Shown: positions 34,782-42,912 of the stretch, piece after piece
Layout: each line of letters begins with the position of its first letter
Position numbering within the stretch: position 1 is the first letter of the stretch
Source: Anaerostipes sp. 992a
GTDB lineage: Bacteria > Bacillota > Clostridia > Lachnospirales > Lachnospiraceae
Assembly (NCBI RefSeq): GCF_001940245.1
Contig: NZ_MJIG01000003.1
Span: 124,001 to 188,000, forward strand
Direction of reading: 5' to 3'
DNA: 64,000 nucleotides
Position numbers and translations under genes: made by a program
Notes under the pieces: generated by a model
Told to the model about the DNA's origin: nothing
What the model saw: the letters and a program-made list of their open reading frames with translations, nothing else
Database searches by the model: none

Positions 34782-35282
34782 TAAACCTCAGAAGCAGCAG
34801 GAATTATTATTTTGCTCTGATTGTGAACAATATATATAATATTTGTTGTGAAAAGTTGCTGAAATGGAATATATTGAAAAAATAAGAATTCTTCTATATT
34901 TCCCGATGTCAGATTGGCTTGTTTATGCGGTTTTTTAATTGGAAAATTAAGAAAAATAATTACATTTTGGATTAAAAATCTGCTTATTTAAGCCTATTAT
35001 TGGTTGTCCTGTCACTAGATTTTTCATAGAAAACAGTAATTATTCCCATGACAATGCTAATTTATAATTATTTTTGTAATTAAGGGCTGATAGGCTTTAT
35101 CATGGGGTTTTATTAAAGTATGTAAAAATAGAATATAGCCTAACTTTACGTTAAGAAATGCCAGATTTATGTAAAAATAGAATTAAAATATTAATTATTT
35201 TACATATTGTAGGATATATCTTGATTTTATATTTATATTATGCTATCTTATATATATAATAACAGATATAGAGTAATAGATA
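34782..35282. other. AT-rich non-coding stretch with resolvase-site-like repeats
   Basis: No gene is seen in these 500 bases. A 16-nt direct repeat TATGTAAAAATAGAAT occurs at 35119-35134 and 35168-35183. An inverted 9-mer of its first part (TTTTACATA) lies at 35198-35206. This is the usual place for res subsites next to a resolvase gene, but no resolvase binding model was applied. Confidence 0.45.
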
Positions 35283-35322
35283 TATATTAATATAATAGTA
35301 TTAATAATATTATATTAATATA
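35283..35322. promoter_or_regulatory. 15-bp inverted repeat before the resolvase gene
   Basis: TATATTAATATAATA at 35283-35297 and its exact complement at 35308-35322 are separated by 10 nt, ending 20 nt before the start codon and overlapping the likely promoter. It is a candidate crossover or operator site. Confidence 0.6.
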
Positions 35323-35341
35323 AAGGGGAAGGAGAAAGAAG

Positions 35342-35911
35342 ATGAATGTAGCTTATGTGAGAGTATCTACGATAGAGCAGAACGAGGCAAGACAAGTTGA
35401 AGCTATGAAGGAGCATGACATTGATAAATACTTCGTTGAAAAGGTTTCAGCAAAGGATAGGAACAGACCGAAACTTAGAGAAATGTTAGAATTCGTTAGG
35501 GAAGGAGATACAATATACATCCATGATTTCTCTCGTTTGGCACGCTCTACAAAAGATTTACTAGAAATCGTGGAAGAATTAAAGGAAAAGAAAGTAAACC
35601 TCATCAGCAATAAGGAAAACATTGATACATCAACCCCTACTGGCAAGCTGATGCTCACCATGGTAGGAGCAATAGCGGAATTCGAACGGCAGAATCTGTT
35701 AGAACGCCAAAAAGAGGGCATTGCGATAGCCAAAAGAGAAGGAAAATACAGAGGAAGGAAAAAAGTTGCTGTAAATGATGAGTTTAGGGAATTGTATGCA
35801 GAGTATAGTGTCAGAAGAATCAATAAAACACAATTTGCTAAGGCTCTGAATATCTCTCGTCCTACACTCGACAGAATGATGAAAGAATATGTTGATTCTA
35901 TTTCTGGATGA
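35342..35911 (+). CDS. Small serine recombinase (resolvase/invertase family)
   Basis: The 189-residue protein has the resolvase fold: AYVRVSTIEQNEARQ at the start with catalytic Ser in RVST, HDFSRLARSTKDL near 60-72, and GKLMLTMVGAIAEFERQNLLERQKEGI near 101-127. A C-terminal helix-turn-helix (KTQFAKALNISRPTLDRMM) follows. AAGGAGAAAG precedes the start. In a plasmid-like element it could resolve dimers; with only one such gene and nearby repeats, multimer resolution is more likely than transposition. Intact. Confidence 0.92.
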   Translation: MNVAYVRVSTIEQNEARQVEAMKEHDIDKYFVEKVSAKDRNRPKLREMLEFVREGDTIYIHDFSRLARSTKDLLEIVEELKEKKVNLISNKENIDTSTPTGKLMLTMVGAIAEFERQNLLERQKEGIAIAKREGKYRGRKKVAVNDEFRELYAEYSVRRINKTQFAKALNISRPTLDRMMKEYVDSISG

Positions 35912-35961
35912 TTTGAAAAGAGCCAGATTGTAAATTGCATTTAATAGGAAAGAATAGAAAC

Positions 35962-35998
35962 GGGGCAATTAAAACTTTTAAGTAATTGCTCCTTTTTC
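35962..35998 (+). terminator. Terminator after the resolvase gene
   Basis: GGGGCAATT (35962-35970) pairs with AATTGCTCC (35984-35992) with one G-T pair, followed by TTTTT. The rest of the 35912-36221 gap is AT-rich, with a possible promoter element TTGACA at 36065-36070. Confidence 0.75.
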
Positions 35999-36221
35999 TG
36001 GTGGCGTTAGTCCGTTCTTTTGAAGAAACATGGTGAAATTATCGAAAAAAATTTAAAAAAGTACTTGACAACTTGATTCATATATGCTATTTTGATAAAA
36101 AATAATTATATTTATATATTTCAAATCTGATTCGATAAGAGTCGATTCTTTTATTTTCTGCCAGCTCGGCAACATTATTTCAAGCAAATTTAGGAAAAAT
36201 ATTAGGAGGAACAATGCTTAT

Positions 36222-36839
36222 ATGAATGAAGTCTCGAACCAATTTACAAATTATGGAAAAGAAGAAAACGATGAAAAGCCTGTGATGAGGGCAAATATGA
36301 TATGTATTCCGCATCTTATCATAGATAATAAGGATGTTCCAGCAAAAGCTACATGGCTATTTGCGGATATTGTAAATCAAATTGTTATCGAAAAACGTCC
36401 ACTGGTTGTACAGTCGGAGATAAGAGAAAGATTAAAAATGTCTCAACCAACACTGAAAAAGATGCTCGACTTATTAGAGGCTGCCGGACTCTGGAAGCAG
36501 AATAAAGCTGGAAACGGGTATCTGACGATTAAACTGAACCAATGGGAAGGACAATACGAAATGATTAATCCAGCGGTTCTAGATGATTTTTATGGGGCTG
36601 GAAAAAATGCTTCTCAGTATTTTCGGCAGTTTGTTTTTATTTTGCAGTTTTTCAATGCTAATCTTGGGTATGCTTACCCCTGTCACGAAAACATCTCTAA
36701 GCGGGGCAGAATCCGCCTCGGAAACATCAAAACTAACAATGAATGGTTGGAAAAACATGGATTCATAAAGGTTGTACGTGGATTTGATGAAGATAAATAC
36801 CAATTTACGGCAAATAAATACGTAATCCTCAGGAGATGA
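36222..36839 (+). CDS. Winged-helix protein, candidate replication initiator
   Basis: The 205-residue protein has an N-terminal region like plasmid and phage initiator helix-turn-helix proteins: IPHLIIDNKDVPAKATWLFADIVNQ, then a winged helix VQSEIRERLKMSQPTLKKMLDLLEAAGLW near 66-94. A second DNA-binding-like part lies at about 155-200 (ISKRGRIRLGNIKTNNEWLEKHGFIKVVRG). Three iterons begin directly after its stop codon, which supports a Rep-origin pair. The AGGAGGA site is 11 nt before ATG 36222; a three-codon frame (ATG at 36214) overlaps its start and may modulate translation. No Walker or HUH motif is present. A transcription factor is the alternative. Confidence 0.6.
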   Translation: MNEVSNQFTNYGKEENDEKPVMRANMICIPHLIIDNKDVPAKATWLFADIVNQIVIEKRPLVVQSEIRERLKMSQPTLKKMLDLLEAAGLWKQNKAGNGYLTIKLNQWEGQYEMINPAVLDDFYGAGKNASQYFRQFVFILQFFNANLGYAYPCHENISKRGRIRLGNIKTNNEWLEKHGFIKVVRGFDEDKYQFTANKYVILRR

Positions 36840-36931
36840 CGTTCATTTTGGCATGCACTTTCGAAAAACCACATTCATTTTGGCATGCACTTTTGAAATA
36901 CCACGTTCATTTTGGCACTCACTTTGTAAAA
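36840..36931. repeat. Three tandem 32-bp iterons
   Basis: Units start at 36840, 36872 and 36904, exactly 32 bp apart, sharing the core TTCATTTTGGCA and then TGCACTTT or TCACTTT. Units 1 and 2 differ at four positions and unit 3 is shorter and more diverged. They begin at the last base of the Rep-like gene. Iterons next to a rep gene usually bind the initiator. Confidence 0.85.
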
Positions 36932-37358
36932 TGGATATACATTTTTTTGTATAAAGATATACAGTTTTTTTTAATGCTATTTACATTATTTTCTAAGTTA
37001 ACATGTTTTGGCAAAATATAAATTATATAAACTAATAAACGTAAATAAATATAGGTTGCCAATTTTTTGTTTTCTTTAGATGATAAATAAATATATTAAC
37101 AGATAACAACTAACGTTGTTATCCGTATTTCTCGCCCAGCTCGAAATGCCTTTTAATTATTTATTGATTAAGGTCGCCACGCTCCCACTTTCCTCGCTGG
37201 TGTTATTCCTATAATCAAGATAATCCAAGTATCAAGATTATCGGATAATAGAAGAAAGCTATAATGCGTAACATAGAAGTATAACCCGTTACAAAAAAAT
37301 GTATATCGGTAGCAACACGATTTTTTTAAAATTATGAAAAGAAAGGAAATGTTTAAAG
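36932..37358. other. AT-rich non-coding region after the iterons
   Basis: No gene is seen. It contains a perfect 9-bp inverted repeat, GATAACAAC-TAAC-GTTGTTATC (37101-37122), and imperfect repeats of TCAAGATAATCC type (about 37216-37240). The AT-rich DNA next to iterons would suit an origin melting region; this is inference. Confidence 0.4.
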
Positions 37359-38066
37359 ATGATTAGATTACCAAAAACAAAGAAACTAGACGATAACATC
37401 GTTAACCGTCTGTACGCCAGCAATCCAGACAAAAAAAGAAAATATCTGCCGGAATTAATTCATGATGACGATGGAAAAATCAAGAGTATTACAGAGCCAA
37501 ATAGTGAATATGGGATTAATAGTTTCTACGAACATCCAGAGATAAAAGGGCTTTATGGGTCAGTACCAAACGCTGAAATCATATCTATGAGAAGCGGAGA
37601 AGCTCGATTTGTGGGGTCTATAAATAATGATAAGGGACAAGGATATAAAAGAGTCTATTATCGGGATAAAGACGGTAAAAAAACTTACATCTACTCTCAT
37701 ATTTTTATGGCTGATTTGTTTTTTGGGGGTGATAGGAATATTGTTCATCACATCAAAAAAGACAGAAAGAATCCTAATATCATATATTTGGAGAATGCAA
37801 AAAATAGAAGCCTACACAGGAGAATCCATGATGATATCAAAAGACTTTGGTATCTAAAAAATGATAGATGGATAGAATTATCAATCCCTAATTTATATTT
37901 TTTGGCTTGTCTGCTACACACAGGAATCGACTATGTTTATGATATTTTCGAAAGTCAGAAAGAGAAGTTAAATGATGAAGAAAATAGATATATTGTCCGC
38001 GGGAAAGTAGAAACATACGATAAAGGTCAGCAAGAAGCTGTCCTAAAAGTGGAGACTTGGGATTGA
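37359..38066 (+). CDS. HNH-type endonuclease-like protein
   Basis: The 235-residue protein has a middle region resembling phage and intron HNH nucleases: YSHIFMADLFF near 111-121, then VHHIKKDRKNPNIIYLENAKNRSLHRRIH near 128-156. The latter gives the His-His, Asn and His pattern of the HNH_3 group. The preceding GQGYKRVYYRDKDGKKTYI is like the NUMOD-type lead-in of homing enzymes. AAAGGAA precedes the start. It is the last gene before attR. It could be a freestanding homing nuclease, or it could serve the element in mobilisation or interference; substrate unknown. Confidence 0.65.
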   Translation: MIRLPKTKKLDDNIVNRLYASNPDKKRKYLPELIHDDDGKIKSITEPNSEYGINSFYEHPEIKGLYGSVPNAEIISMRSGEARFVGSINNDKGQGYKRVYYRDKDGKKTYIYSHIFMADLFFGGDRNIVHHIKKDRKNPNIIYLENAKNRSLHRRIHDDIKRLWYLKNDRWIELSIPNLYFLACLLHTGIDYVYDIFESQKEKLNDEENRYIVRGKVETYDKGQQEAVLKVETWD

Positions 38067-38166
38067 CATACACGCCTTCTTGCTGTATTCTAGATACAGA
38101 TAGTCTAGTGTTATTACAACATCTAAATCTAGCGAGATTGGCTTAAATAGGGGGAAAACTGGGACA

Positions 38167-38237
38167 GGCAGACAGGCAAGACTAAGGATCTTGTGCGTCT
38201 TGTGCGCGTGTGGGTTCAAGTCCCATTTCCCGCAGTT
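38167..38237. repeat. attR: 71-bp copy of the tRNA-Leu 3' part
   Basis: Identical to 28769-28839. It lacks the acceptor 5' strand and D-arm start, so it is a tRNA fragment and not a gene. It marks the chromosomal right junction; the original terminator of the tRNA operon follows. Confidence 0.93.
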
Positions 38238-38241
38238 CGAA

Positions 38242-38270
38242 CCTCCTTTATATTTAAAGGGGGTTTTTTT
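38242..38270 (+). terminator. Original terminator of the tRNA operon
   Basis: CCTCCTTTA (38242-38250) pairs with TAAAGGGGG (38255-38263), followed by seven T residues. A second hairpin, ATCTCGC-AAA-GCGAGAT at 38293-38309 with TCTTTTT after it, lies between here and murI. Confidence 0.85.
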
Positions 38271-38349
38271 ATCATATAGGAAACTGCGGAGGATCTCGCA
38301 AAGCGAGATTCTTTTTGAGTGATAAGAAATTCTAATGAGGTTAATGGCA

Positions 38350-39144
38350 ATGAAGATAGATGAGAAAAGAAAGCTCCCCATCGGATTCATGGACTCTGGA
38401 TTGGGAGGATTGAGCGTATTAAAAGAAGCAGTTAGAATTATGCCAAATGAGGATTTTATCTATTATGGGGATTCTTTCCACGCTCCTTATGGAACAAAGC
38501 ATCCGGATGTCATCCGCGAGCTGACGTTTACAGTTGTGGAAAAGTTATTGGATCAGGGAATCAAGGGATTGGCAGTAGCATGTAATACGGCTACCAGTGC
38601 AGCGGTTGCAAAGCTGAGAGTGATGTATCCAGATCTTCCTATTGTTGGAATAGAGCCTGCCATAAAGCCTGCAGTGAAGATGAGCCGTGGGGGTACTATA
38701 TTAGTTATGGCCACGCCAATGACCATTAAGCAGGAGAAATTCCAGAGGTTATTAGGATTATATCAAAAGGAGGCTAAGATTATTCCGATTCCATGCAAGG
38801 GATTGATGGAATTTGTAGAGCACGGAGATTTGAATGGGAAGTTTCTGGATGAATATTTTGATGAGCATCTGAAGCCTTATTTGTCTGACGACACAGAAAC
38901 GATCGTATTGGGATGCACCCATTATCCGTTCTTACGTCCTCGTCTAAGAACCTATCTTGGAGAAAGACAGATTGCACTGATTGATGGAAGTCTTGGGACT
39001 TCCCGTGAGTTAAAGAGGCGATTAGGAGAGAAAGGGTTGCTGCAAGAAGAAGAGCGGAAAGGAAGCATAACCATTGAGAATTCTCTTGATCGAAAAGAAA
39101 TGATCGATTTGAGTTGGAAATTGTTAGAATTGCCAATTGAATAA
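38350..39144 (+). CDS. murI: Glutamate racemase
   Basis: MurI makes D-glutamate for peptidoglycan. The protein of about 264 residues has IGFMDSGLGGLSVLKE at 10-25, the first catalytic Cys in ACNTATSAA near 76 and the second in GCTHYPF near 186. Three in-frame ATGs compete; GAGG at 38337-38340 is 9 nt from ATG 38350 and only 3 nt from ATG 38344, so 38350 is preferred. It is the first chromosomal gene right of the integrated element. Confidence 0.95.
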   Translation: MKIDEKRKLPIGFMDSGLGGLSVLKEAVRIMPNEDFIYYGDSFHAPYGTKHPDVIRELTFTVVEKLLDQGIKGLAVACNTATSAAVAKLRVMYPDLPIVGIEPAIKPAVKMSRGGTILVMATPMTIKQEKFQRLLGLYQKEAKIIPIPCKGLMEFVEHGDLNGKFLDEYFDEHLKPYLSDDTETIVLGCTHYPFLRPRLRTYLGERQIALIDGSLGTSRELKRRLGEKGLLQEEERKGSITIENSLDRKEMIDLSWKLLELPIE

Positions 39145-39155
39145 ATGTTGACAAA

Positions 39156-39197
39156 AAATCTCCAGTTCTATGTTTTGGGCATAGAGCTGGAGATTTT
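39156..39197. terminator. Bidirectional terminator between murI and the RpiR gene
   Basis: The long stem AAATCTCCAG-T-TCTATG pairs with CATAG-A-GCTGGAGATTT, with A and T tracts on the two sides. It serves two convergent genes. Confidence 0.88.
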
Positions 39198-40061
39198 TTA
39201 TACAATTTCAAATTGTGAAATATAATAATCTACATGCTGCAGACGTTCTTGCAGAGAACTTCCGATTTCCCGACTGATGCCATTTCCAAACAGTTCAATG
39301 AGAAAATTGATACCAATCTGTGAGGAAAAGAAGGTATTGCTTCCGATATCAATGCGAAAGGTCTTGTCTGCCAAAGCGGGAAGTGTAGTATTATTGGTAT
39401 CAGTGATCAGAATAATCGATGCACCTTTATCGTGAGCCATCTGAAGAGCTACCTTGTCGATTTTGGAATAGCGTGGAAAGCTAAACAGGATCAGGCAGTC
39501 ATCTTTTTGAATATCGCACATATGATCGATGGCAGTGCCGGTATTTAAGCCCGTCGTATAGACATCTGGAAGAATTTGCTTTAAGATAAAATACAATCTG
39601 CTTCCCAGACAGATATTGGATCGGCTGGATACAATATATTTTTTCTTTGATTGCAGAATCAGCTGAATAGCTTCTTTAAATAGCTGATGACCATTTAGAG
39701 AAAATACGCTTCGCAGACTGGCATCTGCAATTTTCAATGCTTCAATTCCGTAATGTAATTCACCGGGATGGGGCTTTAAGGTTTCGGCAAAGCGCTCAGA
39801 TGGAAAAACAATCTCATCGGAAATTTTCGTGATCGTCTCCAAATGACATTGCTGTAAATACTTCTGGAAATCCATATAACCGGAAAATCCGATTGCTTTG
39901 GCAAAACGGATGACAGAAGCTTCGCTTACCTGGAGCTGGGTAGCCAGCTCAGTAGAAGTCATAAAACAGGCTTCTGTTGTATGAGCAAGTACAAAGTTCC
40001 CAATAATGTTCCCTACTTTTGTCAATTTTGCAGTGCTGATGATTTCATGAAGTTCTTTCAT
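39198..40061 (-). CDS. RpiR/MurR-family transcriptional regulator
   Basis: The 287-residue protein has an N-terminal HTH_6 domain (MTSTELATQLQVSEASVIRFAKAIGFSGYMDFQ, about 33-65) and a C-terminal SIS sugar-phosphate-binding domain (KYIVSSRSNICLGSRL near 140, DCLILFSFPRYSKIDKVALQMA near 193). An AAGGAGG site fixes ATG 40061; the frame runs 12 codons further upstream without one. It lies directly upstream of no sugar gene; the AEC transporter gene next to it on the same strand is a possible target. Confidence 0.9.
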   Translation of the reverse strand: MKELHEIISTAKLTKVGNIIGNFVLAHTTEACFMTSTELATQLQVSEASVIRFAKAIGFSGYMDFQKYLQQCHLETITKISDEIVFPSERFAETLKPHPGELHYGIEALKIADASLRSVFSLNGHQLFKEAIQLILQSKKKYIVSSRSNICLGSRLYFILKQILPDVYTTGLNTGTAIDHMCDIQKDDCLILFSFPRYSKIDKVALQMAHDKGASIILITDTNNTTLPALADKTFRIDIGSNTFFSSQIGINFLIELFGNGISREIGSSLQERLQHVDYYISQFEIV

Positions 40062-40145
40062 AAATTCCTCCTTGTATAAAAAATACACAAAAAACAATTT
40101 AAATGTTCTGAATAACCTGATTATAGTTACTAAGATAACTTTATT

Positions 40146-41081
40146 TTATAATAAAATCTGATAAATTGCCACCATTAAAGGCATAGTAATGACACAAAAA
40201 ATTACGGACATTACATTAAGAGCGCTGGCATAGAGGGCATCTTTATGATAAAGCTGGGATACCTGAGTTACATTGGCGGCACATGGTGCAGCAGCAGCTA
40301 ATAGAGTGACCAAAAGAATCTGTGGAGCTTGTTGATGGAGATTTAAAATACCGGAAAAACAAAATACCAGTATAGTAATCATAGGGTAAAGGCAAAGTCT
40401 TCCACAGCTGATCAGATAAGCACGGGGATTGCGAAAGACAGAAGAAAGCTTCATGTTTGCAATCAGCATACCGATGACCATCATGCTGGCAGGACCGATC
40501 ATAACACCCAGTGAAGAAGTACAGGTATCGATGGTGGATGGTAGTTTATAGTTGGTGACGAAGAAAATCAGACCTAGAATAATAGCAATGATATTAGGAT
40601 TTTTAATTACCTTCATAAGCTCCATATGGGGTTCTTCACAAATAACAGATTTTCCATGACTCCAAAATAATATTGTACTTACGATGATATAGGCACAGGA
40701 ATAGAACACCCATTCTTCTCCCAATGTGGCAGTTACCAGAGGGATGATCAGATTACCAGCATTCGAATAGACCAGGGATGCTTTTTCAATATTGCTAAGC
40801 CCAAGGAATATTTCTCCCAATTTGCTTAGCAAAATATAGATGATATGAACGACGGTTGCACCTAAGATCGCTACCATGAGACCGGCAAAGGTTTCCTTCG
40901 TGTAATCAGCATTCACAAAGGATTGGATGATCACACAGGGGGAAAAGACATAGACCACGAGTTTGGCCAGTACATCGCTGTCTTCTACCGTCAGTAGCTG
41001 TATTTTGACCAGGAAAAAACCCACGATCATCATTAAAAATAAAGCAATGATCTGTTGGGCTAATAATAGACTTAATTCCAT
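40146..41081 (-). CDS. AEC family (auxin efflux carrier-like) transporter
   Basis: The 311-residue membrane protein has about ten hydrophobic segments arranged as two five-helix halves, with NAGNLIIPL near 120 in the first half and AAAAPCAANVTQ near 270 in the second. These are typical of AEC permeases of malate/malonate or other organic-acid type. AAAGGAGA precedes ATG 41081; the frame extends 28 codons upstream without a ribosome site. The substrate cannot be set. It is transcribed toward the RpiR gene. Confidence 0.85.
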   Translation of the reverse strand: MELSLLLAQQIIALFLMMIVGFFLVKIQLLTVEDSDVLAKLVVYVFSPCVIIQSFVNADYTKETFAGLMVAILGATVVHIIYILLSKLGEIFLGLSNIEKASLVYSNAGNLIIPLVTATLGEEWVFYSCAYIIVSTILFWSHGKSVICEEPHMELMKVIKNPNIIAIILGLIFFVTNYKLPSTIDTCTSSLGVMIGPASMMVIGMLIANMKLSSVFRNPRAYLISCGRLCLYPMITILVFCFSGILNLHQQAPQILLVTLLAAAAPCAANVTQVSQLYHKDALYASALNVMSVIFCVITMPLMVAIYQILL

Positions 41082-41282
41082 AAACGTCTCCTTTCTTAGC
41101 TTGTTGTGGCGATATAAGCCAAAATAAAGTATATCGGCTTTTATGAAAAAGTCAATAAGTAGCAAAATTGTACTTGGAGAAATACAATCTGAAATAGTTA
41201 AGCCTCTGTAGCGTGCCGACTTGAATTGGAGTTCAAGAATTGTTATGATTTAGAATATAGTAAAAAATAGAAAGGAAGAATT

Positions 41283-42188
41283 ATGATTAAGATTGGTTCT
41301 CATGTAGGAATGAGAGGAAAAGAAATGATGTTGGGATCTGCCAAAGAGGCGGTATCTTATGGGGCCAATACCTTTATGGTTTATACAGGAGCTCCTCAGA
41401 ATACAAAAAGGAAACCGATAGAAGAATTACGGATCGAAGAGGCATGGCAATATATGCACACACATGGAATCGAAGAATTTATTGTGCACGCACCCTATAT
41501 TATCAATCTGGCGAATACAGTAAAGAAGGAAACTTTTGAAATTGCAGTGGATTTTTTAAAGATTGAATTAGAACGTACAAAGGCAATGGGATCTGATACT
41601 TTAGTGCTGCATCCAGGTTCTCATGTTGGAGCAGGTGTAGATGCTGGAATTGCCCAGATTATCAAAGGGCTTGATGAAGTTATGACAAAGGACATGCAGG
41701 TTTCTATCGCGCTTGAGACAATGGCTGGAAAAGGCAGTGAGATTGGACGAAACTTCGAAGAACTGGCACGGATTTATAATGGGGTAAAATATCCAGAGCA
41801 TCTCAGAGTGTGTTTTGATACCTGTCATGTTAATGACAGCGGGTATTCGATAGCAGAAGATTTTGATCCGGTGATAGAGGAATTTGATCGGATCATCGGA
41901 AAGGAGCAAATTGCAGTATTTCATATCAATGACAGCAAGAATCCACTGGGTGCAGGAAAGGATCGTCACGAGAATCTGGGATTTGGACATATTGGATTTG
42001 ATGCATTGAACAAGATAGTATATCATCCAGAATTTTTGAATATCCCTAAGATTTTGGAAACGCCATATATCAAAGAGGAAGGAACAAAGAAATCCTATCC
42101 TCCATACAAATATGAGATTGAGATGCTCCGAAAGCAGAAGTTCGACAGTAACATATTGGAAACAATAATAGAAGAAAGCAGGAGATAG
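41283..42188 (+). CDS. nfo: Endonuclease IV (AP endonuclease)
   Basis: The 301-residue zinc TIM-barrel enzyme incises DNA at abasic sites during base excision repair. Signatures: IKIGSHVGM at the start, [11 protein letters not shown] near 68, [12 protein letters not shown] near 107, [13 protein letters not shown] near 143, [13 protein letters not shown] near 178 and [25 protein letters not shown] near 215. It is complete. The MBL-fold gene starts 4 nt after the stop, forming a small operon. Confidence 0.95.
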   Translation: MIKIGSHVGMRGKEMMLGSAKEAVSYGANTFMVYTGAPQNTKRKPIEELRIEEAWQYMHTHGIEEFIVHAPYIINLANTVKKETFEIAVDFLKIELERTKAMGSDTLVLHPGSHVGAGVDAGIAQIIKGLDEVMTKDMQVSIALETMAGKGSEIGRNFEELARIYNGVKYPEHLRVCFDTCHVNDSGYSIAEDFDPVIEEFDRIIGKEQIAVFHINDSKNPLGAGKDRHENLGFGHIGFDALNKIVYHPEFLNIPKILETPYIKEEGTKKSYPPYKYEIEMLRKQKFDSNILETIIEESRR

Positions 42189-42192
42189 CTAT

Positions 42193-42891
42193 ATGAAGGT
42201 GACATTTATTGATCATAGTGGATTTTTGGTAGAATTAGAACATACGGTATTGTTATTTGATTATTATAAGGGGGAGAAGATTCCTCATGTTCCAGGTAAG
42301 AAATGGTATATATTTTCTTCTCATTTTCATGAAGATCATTTTCAAGAAAAGATTTTTCATTTGAGGGAAGTTTATGATGATGTTACCTATATTCTTTCCA
42401 AGGATATCAAACAGCACCGCAAGCATCAGCTGGAAGAGCCATACGAGCTGGTTAGCTGGAACGAAACCTATCAGATTGGAGGTTTAAAGCTTCATACGCT
42501 TCAATCTACGGATGAAGGATGTGCCTTTTATGTTGAAGTGGAAGGAAAGTATATTTACCATGCGGGAGATTTGAACTGGTGGCATTGGATTGGAGAACCG
42601 GAAGCAGACAATGAATATATGAAGAAAGCCTATATAGAACAGATGGAATATCTGAAGGATAAACCAATTGATCTTGCCTTCGTGCTTTTGGATCCACGTC
42701 AGGAGGAAGCATATGACTGGGGAATGAATTATTTTATGGAACATACAAAGGCTAAGCTGGTTATGCCAATGCACATGTGGGGACAGTTTTCCTGGTGTGA
42801 AAAGTATCTGCAGTCAGAAAAAGGAAAGAGGTATGCGAAACGCTTTTGTCCAGTCCATGAAACAGGAGAGGTATTTTCGCATAGGATATAA
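42193..42891 (+). CDS. MBL-fold metallo-hydrolase
   Basis: The 232-residue cytoplasmic protein starts MKVTFIDHSGFLVELE, like UlaG-type beta-lactamase-fold enzymes. The metal site HFHEDHF lies near 50-56 and HAGDLNWWHW near 120-129, with a late His in MPMHMWGQF near 192-194. Substrate unknown; the family includes lactonases and RNA or nucleotide hydrolases. It follows nfo closely and precedes the S8 protease by 21 nt. Confidence 0.85.
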   Translation: MKVTFIDHSGFLVELEHTVLLFDYYKGEKIPHVPGKKWYIFSSHFHEDHFQEKIFHLREVYDDVTYILSKDIKQHRKHQLEEPYELVSWNETYQIGGLKLHTLQSTDEGCAFYVEVEGKYIYHAGDLNWWHWIGEPEADNEYMKKAYIEQMEYLKDKPIDLAFVLLDPRQEEAYDWGMNYFMEHTKAKLVMPMHMWGQFSWCEKYLQSEKGKRYAKRFCPVHETGEVFSHRI

Positions 42892-42912
42892 GAAAAAGAA
42901 TGTGGAGCAGTC

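Larger units (their letters stand above)
28769..38237. mobile_element. tRNA-Leu-integrated element with plasmid-like genes, about 9.4 kb
   Basis: The element is bounded by 71-bp direct repeats derived from tRNA-Leu, and a tyrosine integrase is the first non-IS gene inside the left end. Cargo in order: IS200-type element, integrase, two small unknown genes, IS1182-type element, group II intron, serine resolvase, Rep-like winged-helix protein, three iterons and an HNH-type protein. Without the three inserted elements (about 0.8, 1.6 and 1.85 kb) the host element would be about 5.2 kb. The DNA from 34.8 to 38 kb is visibly more AT-rich than the chromosome on either side. No relaxase, capsid or portal gene is seen, so it would depend on a helper for transfer, or it is defective. 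Confidence 0.88.

Noticed and set aside
35353-35968. Minus-strand frames opposite the serine recombinase
   Set aside because: The recombinase has all catalytic motifs and a strong ribosome site; the opposite frames have neither.
36214-36225. Three-codon frame before the Rep-like gene as a true leader peptide
   Set aside because: It is noted in the gene entry, but the spacing from the ribosome site is only 3 nt and such short frames arise by chance.
36840-36931. Tandem 32-bp repeats considered as a short CRISPR array
   Set aside because: The units are contiguous with no unique spacers, diverge at the third unit and have no cas gene nearby; iterons after a Rep-like gene fit better.
36836-37021. 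Small plus-strand frame across the iterons
   Set aside because: Its coding appearance comes from the repeated units; there is no ribosome site and iterons explain the sequence.
38167-38237. Second tRNA-Leu gene
   Set aside because: It lacks the 5' acceptor strand and the start of the D arm; it is the attR fragment only.
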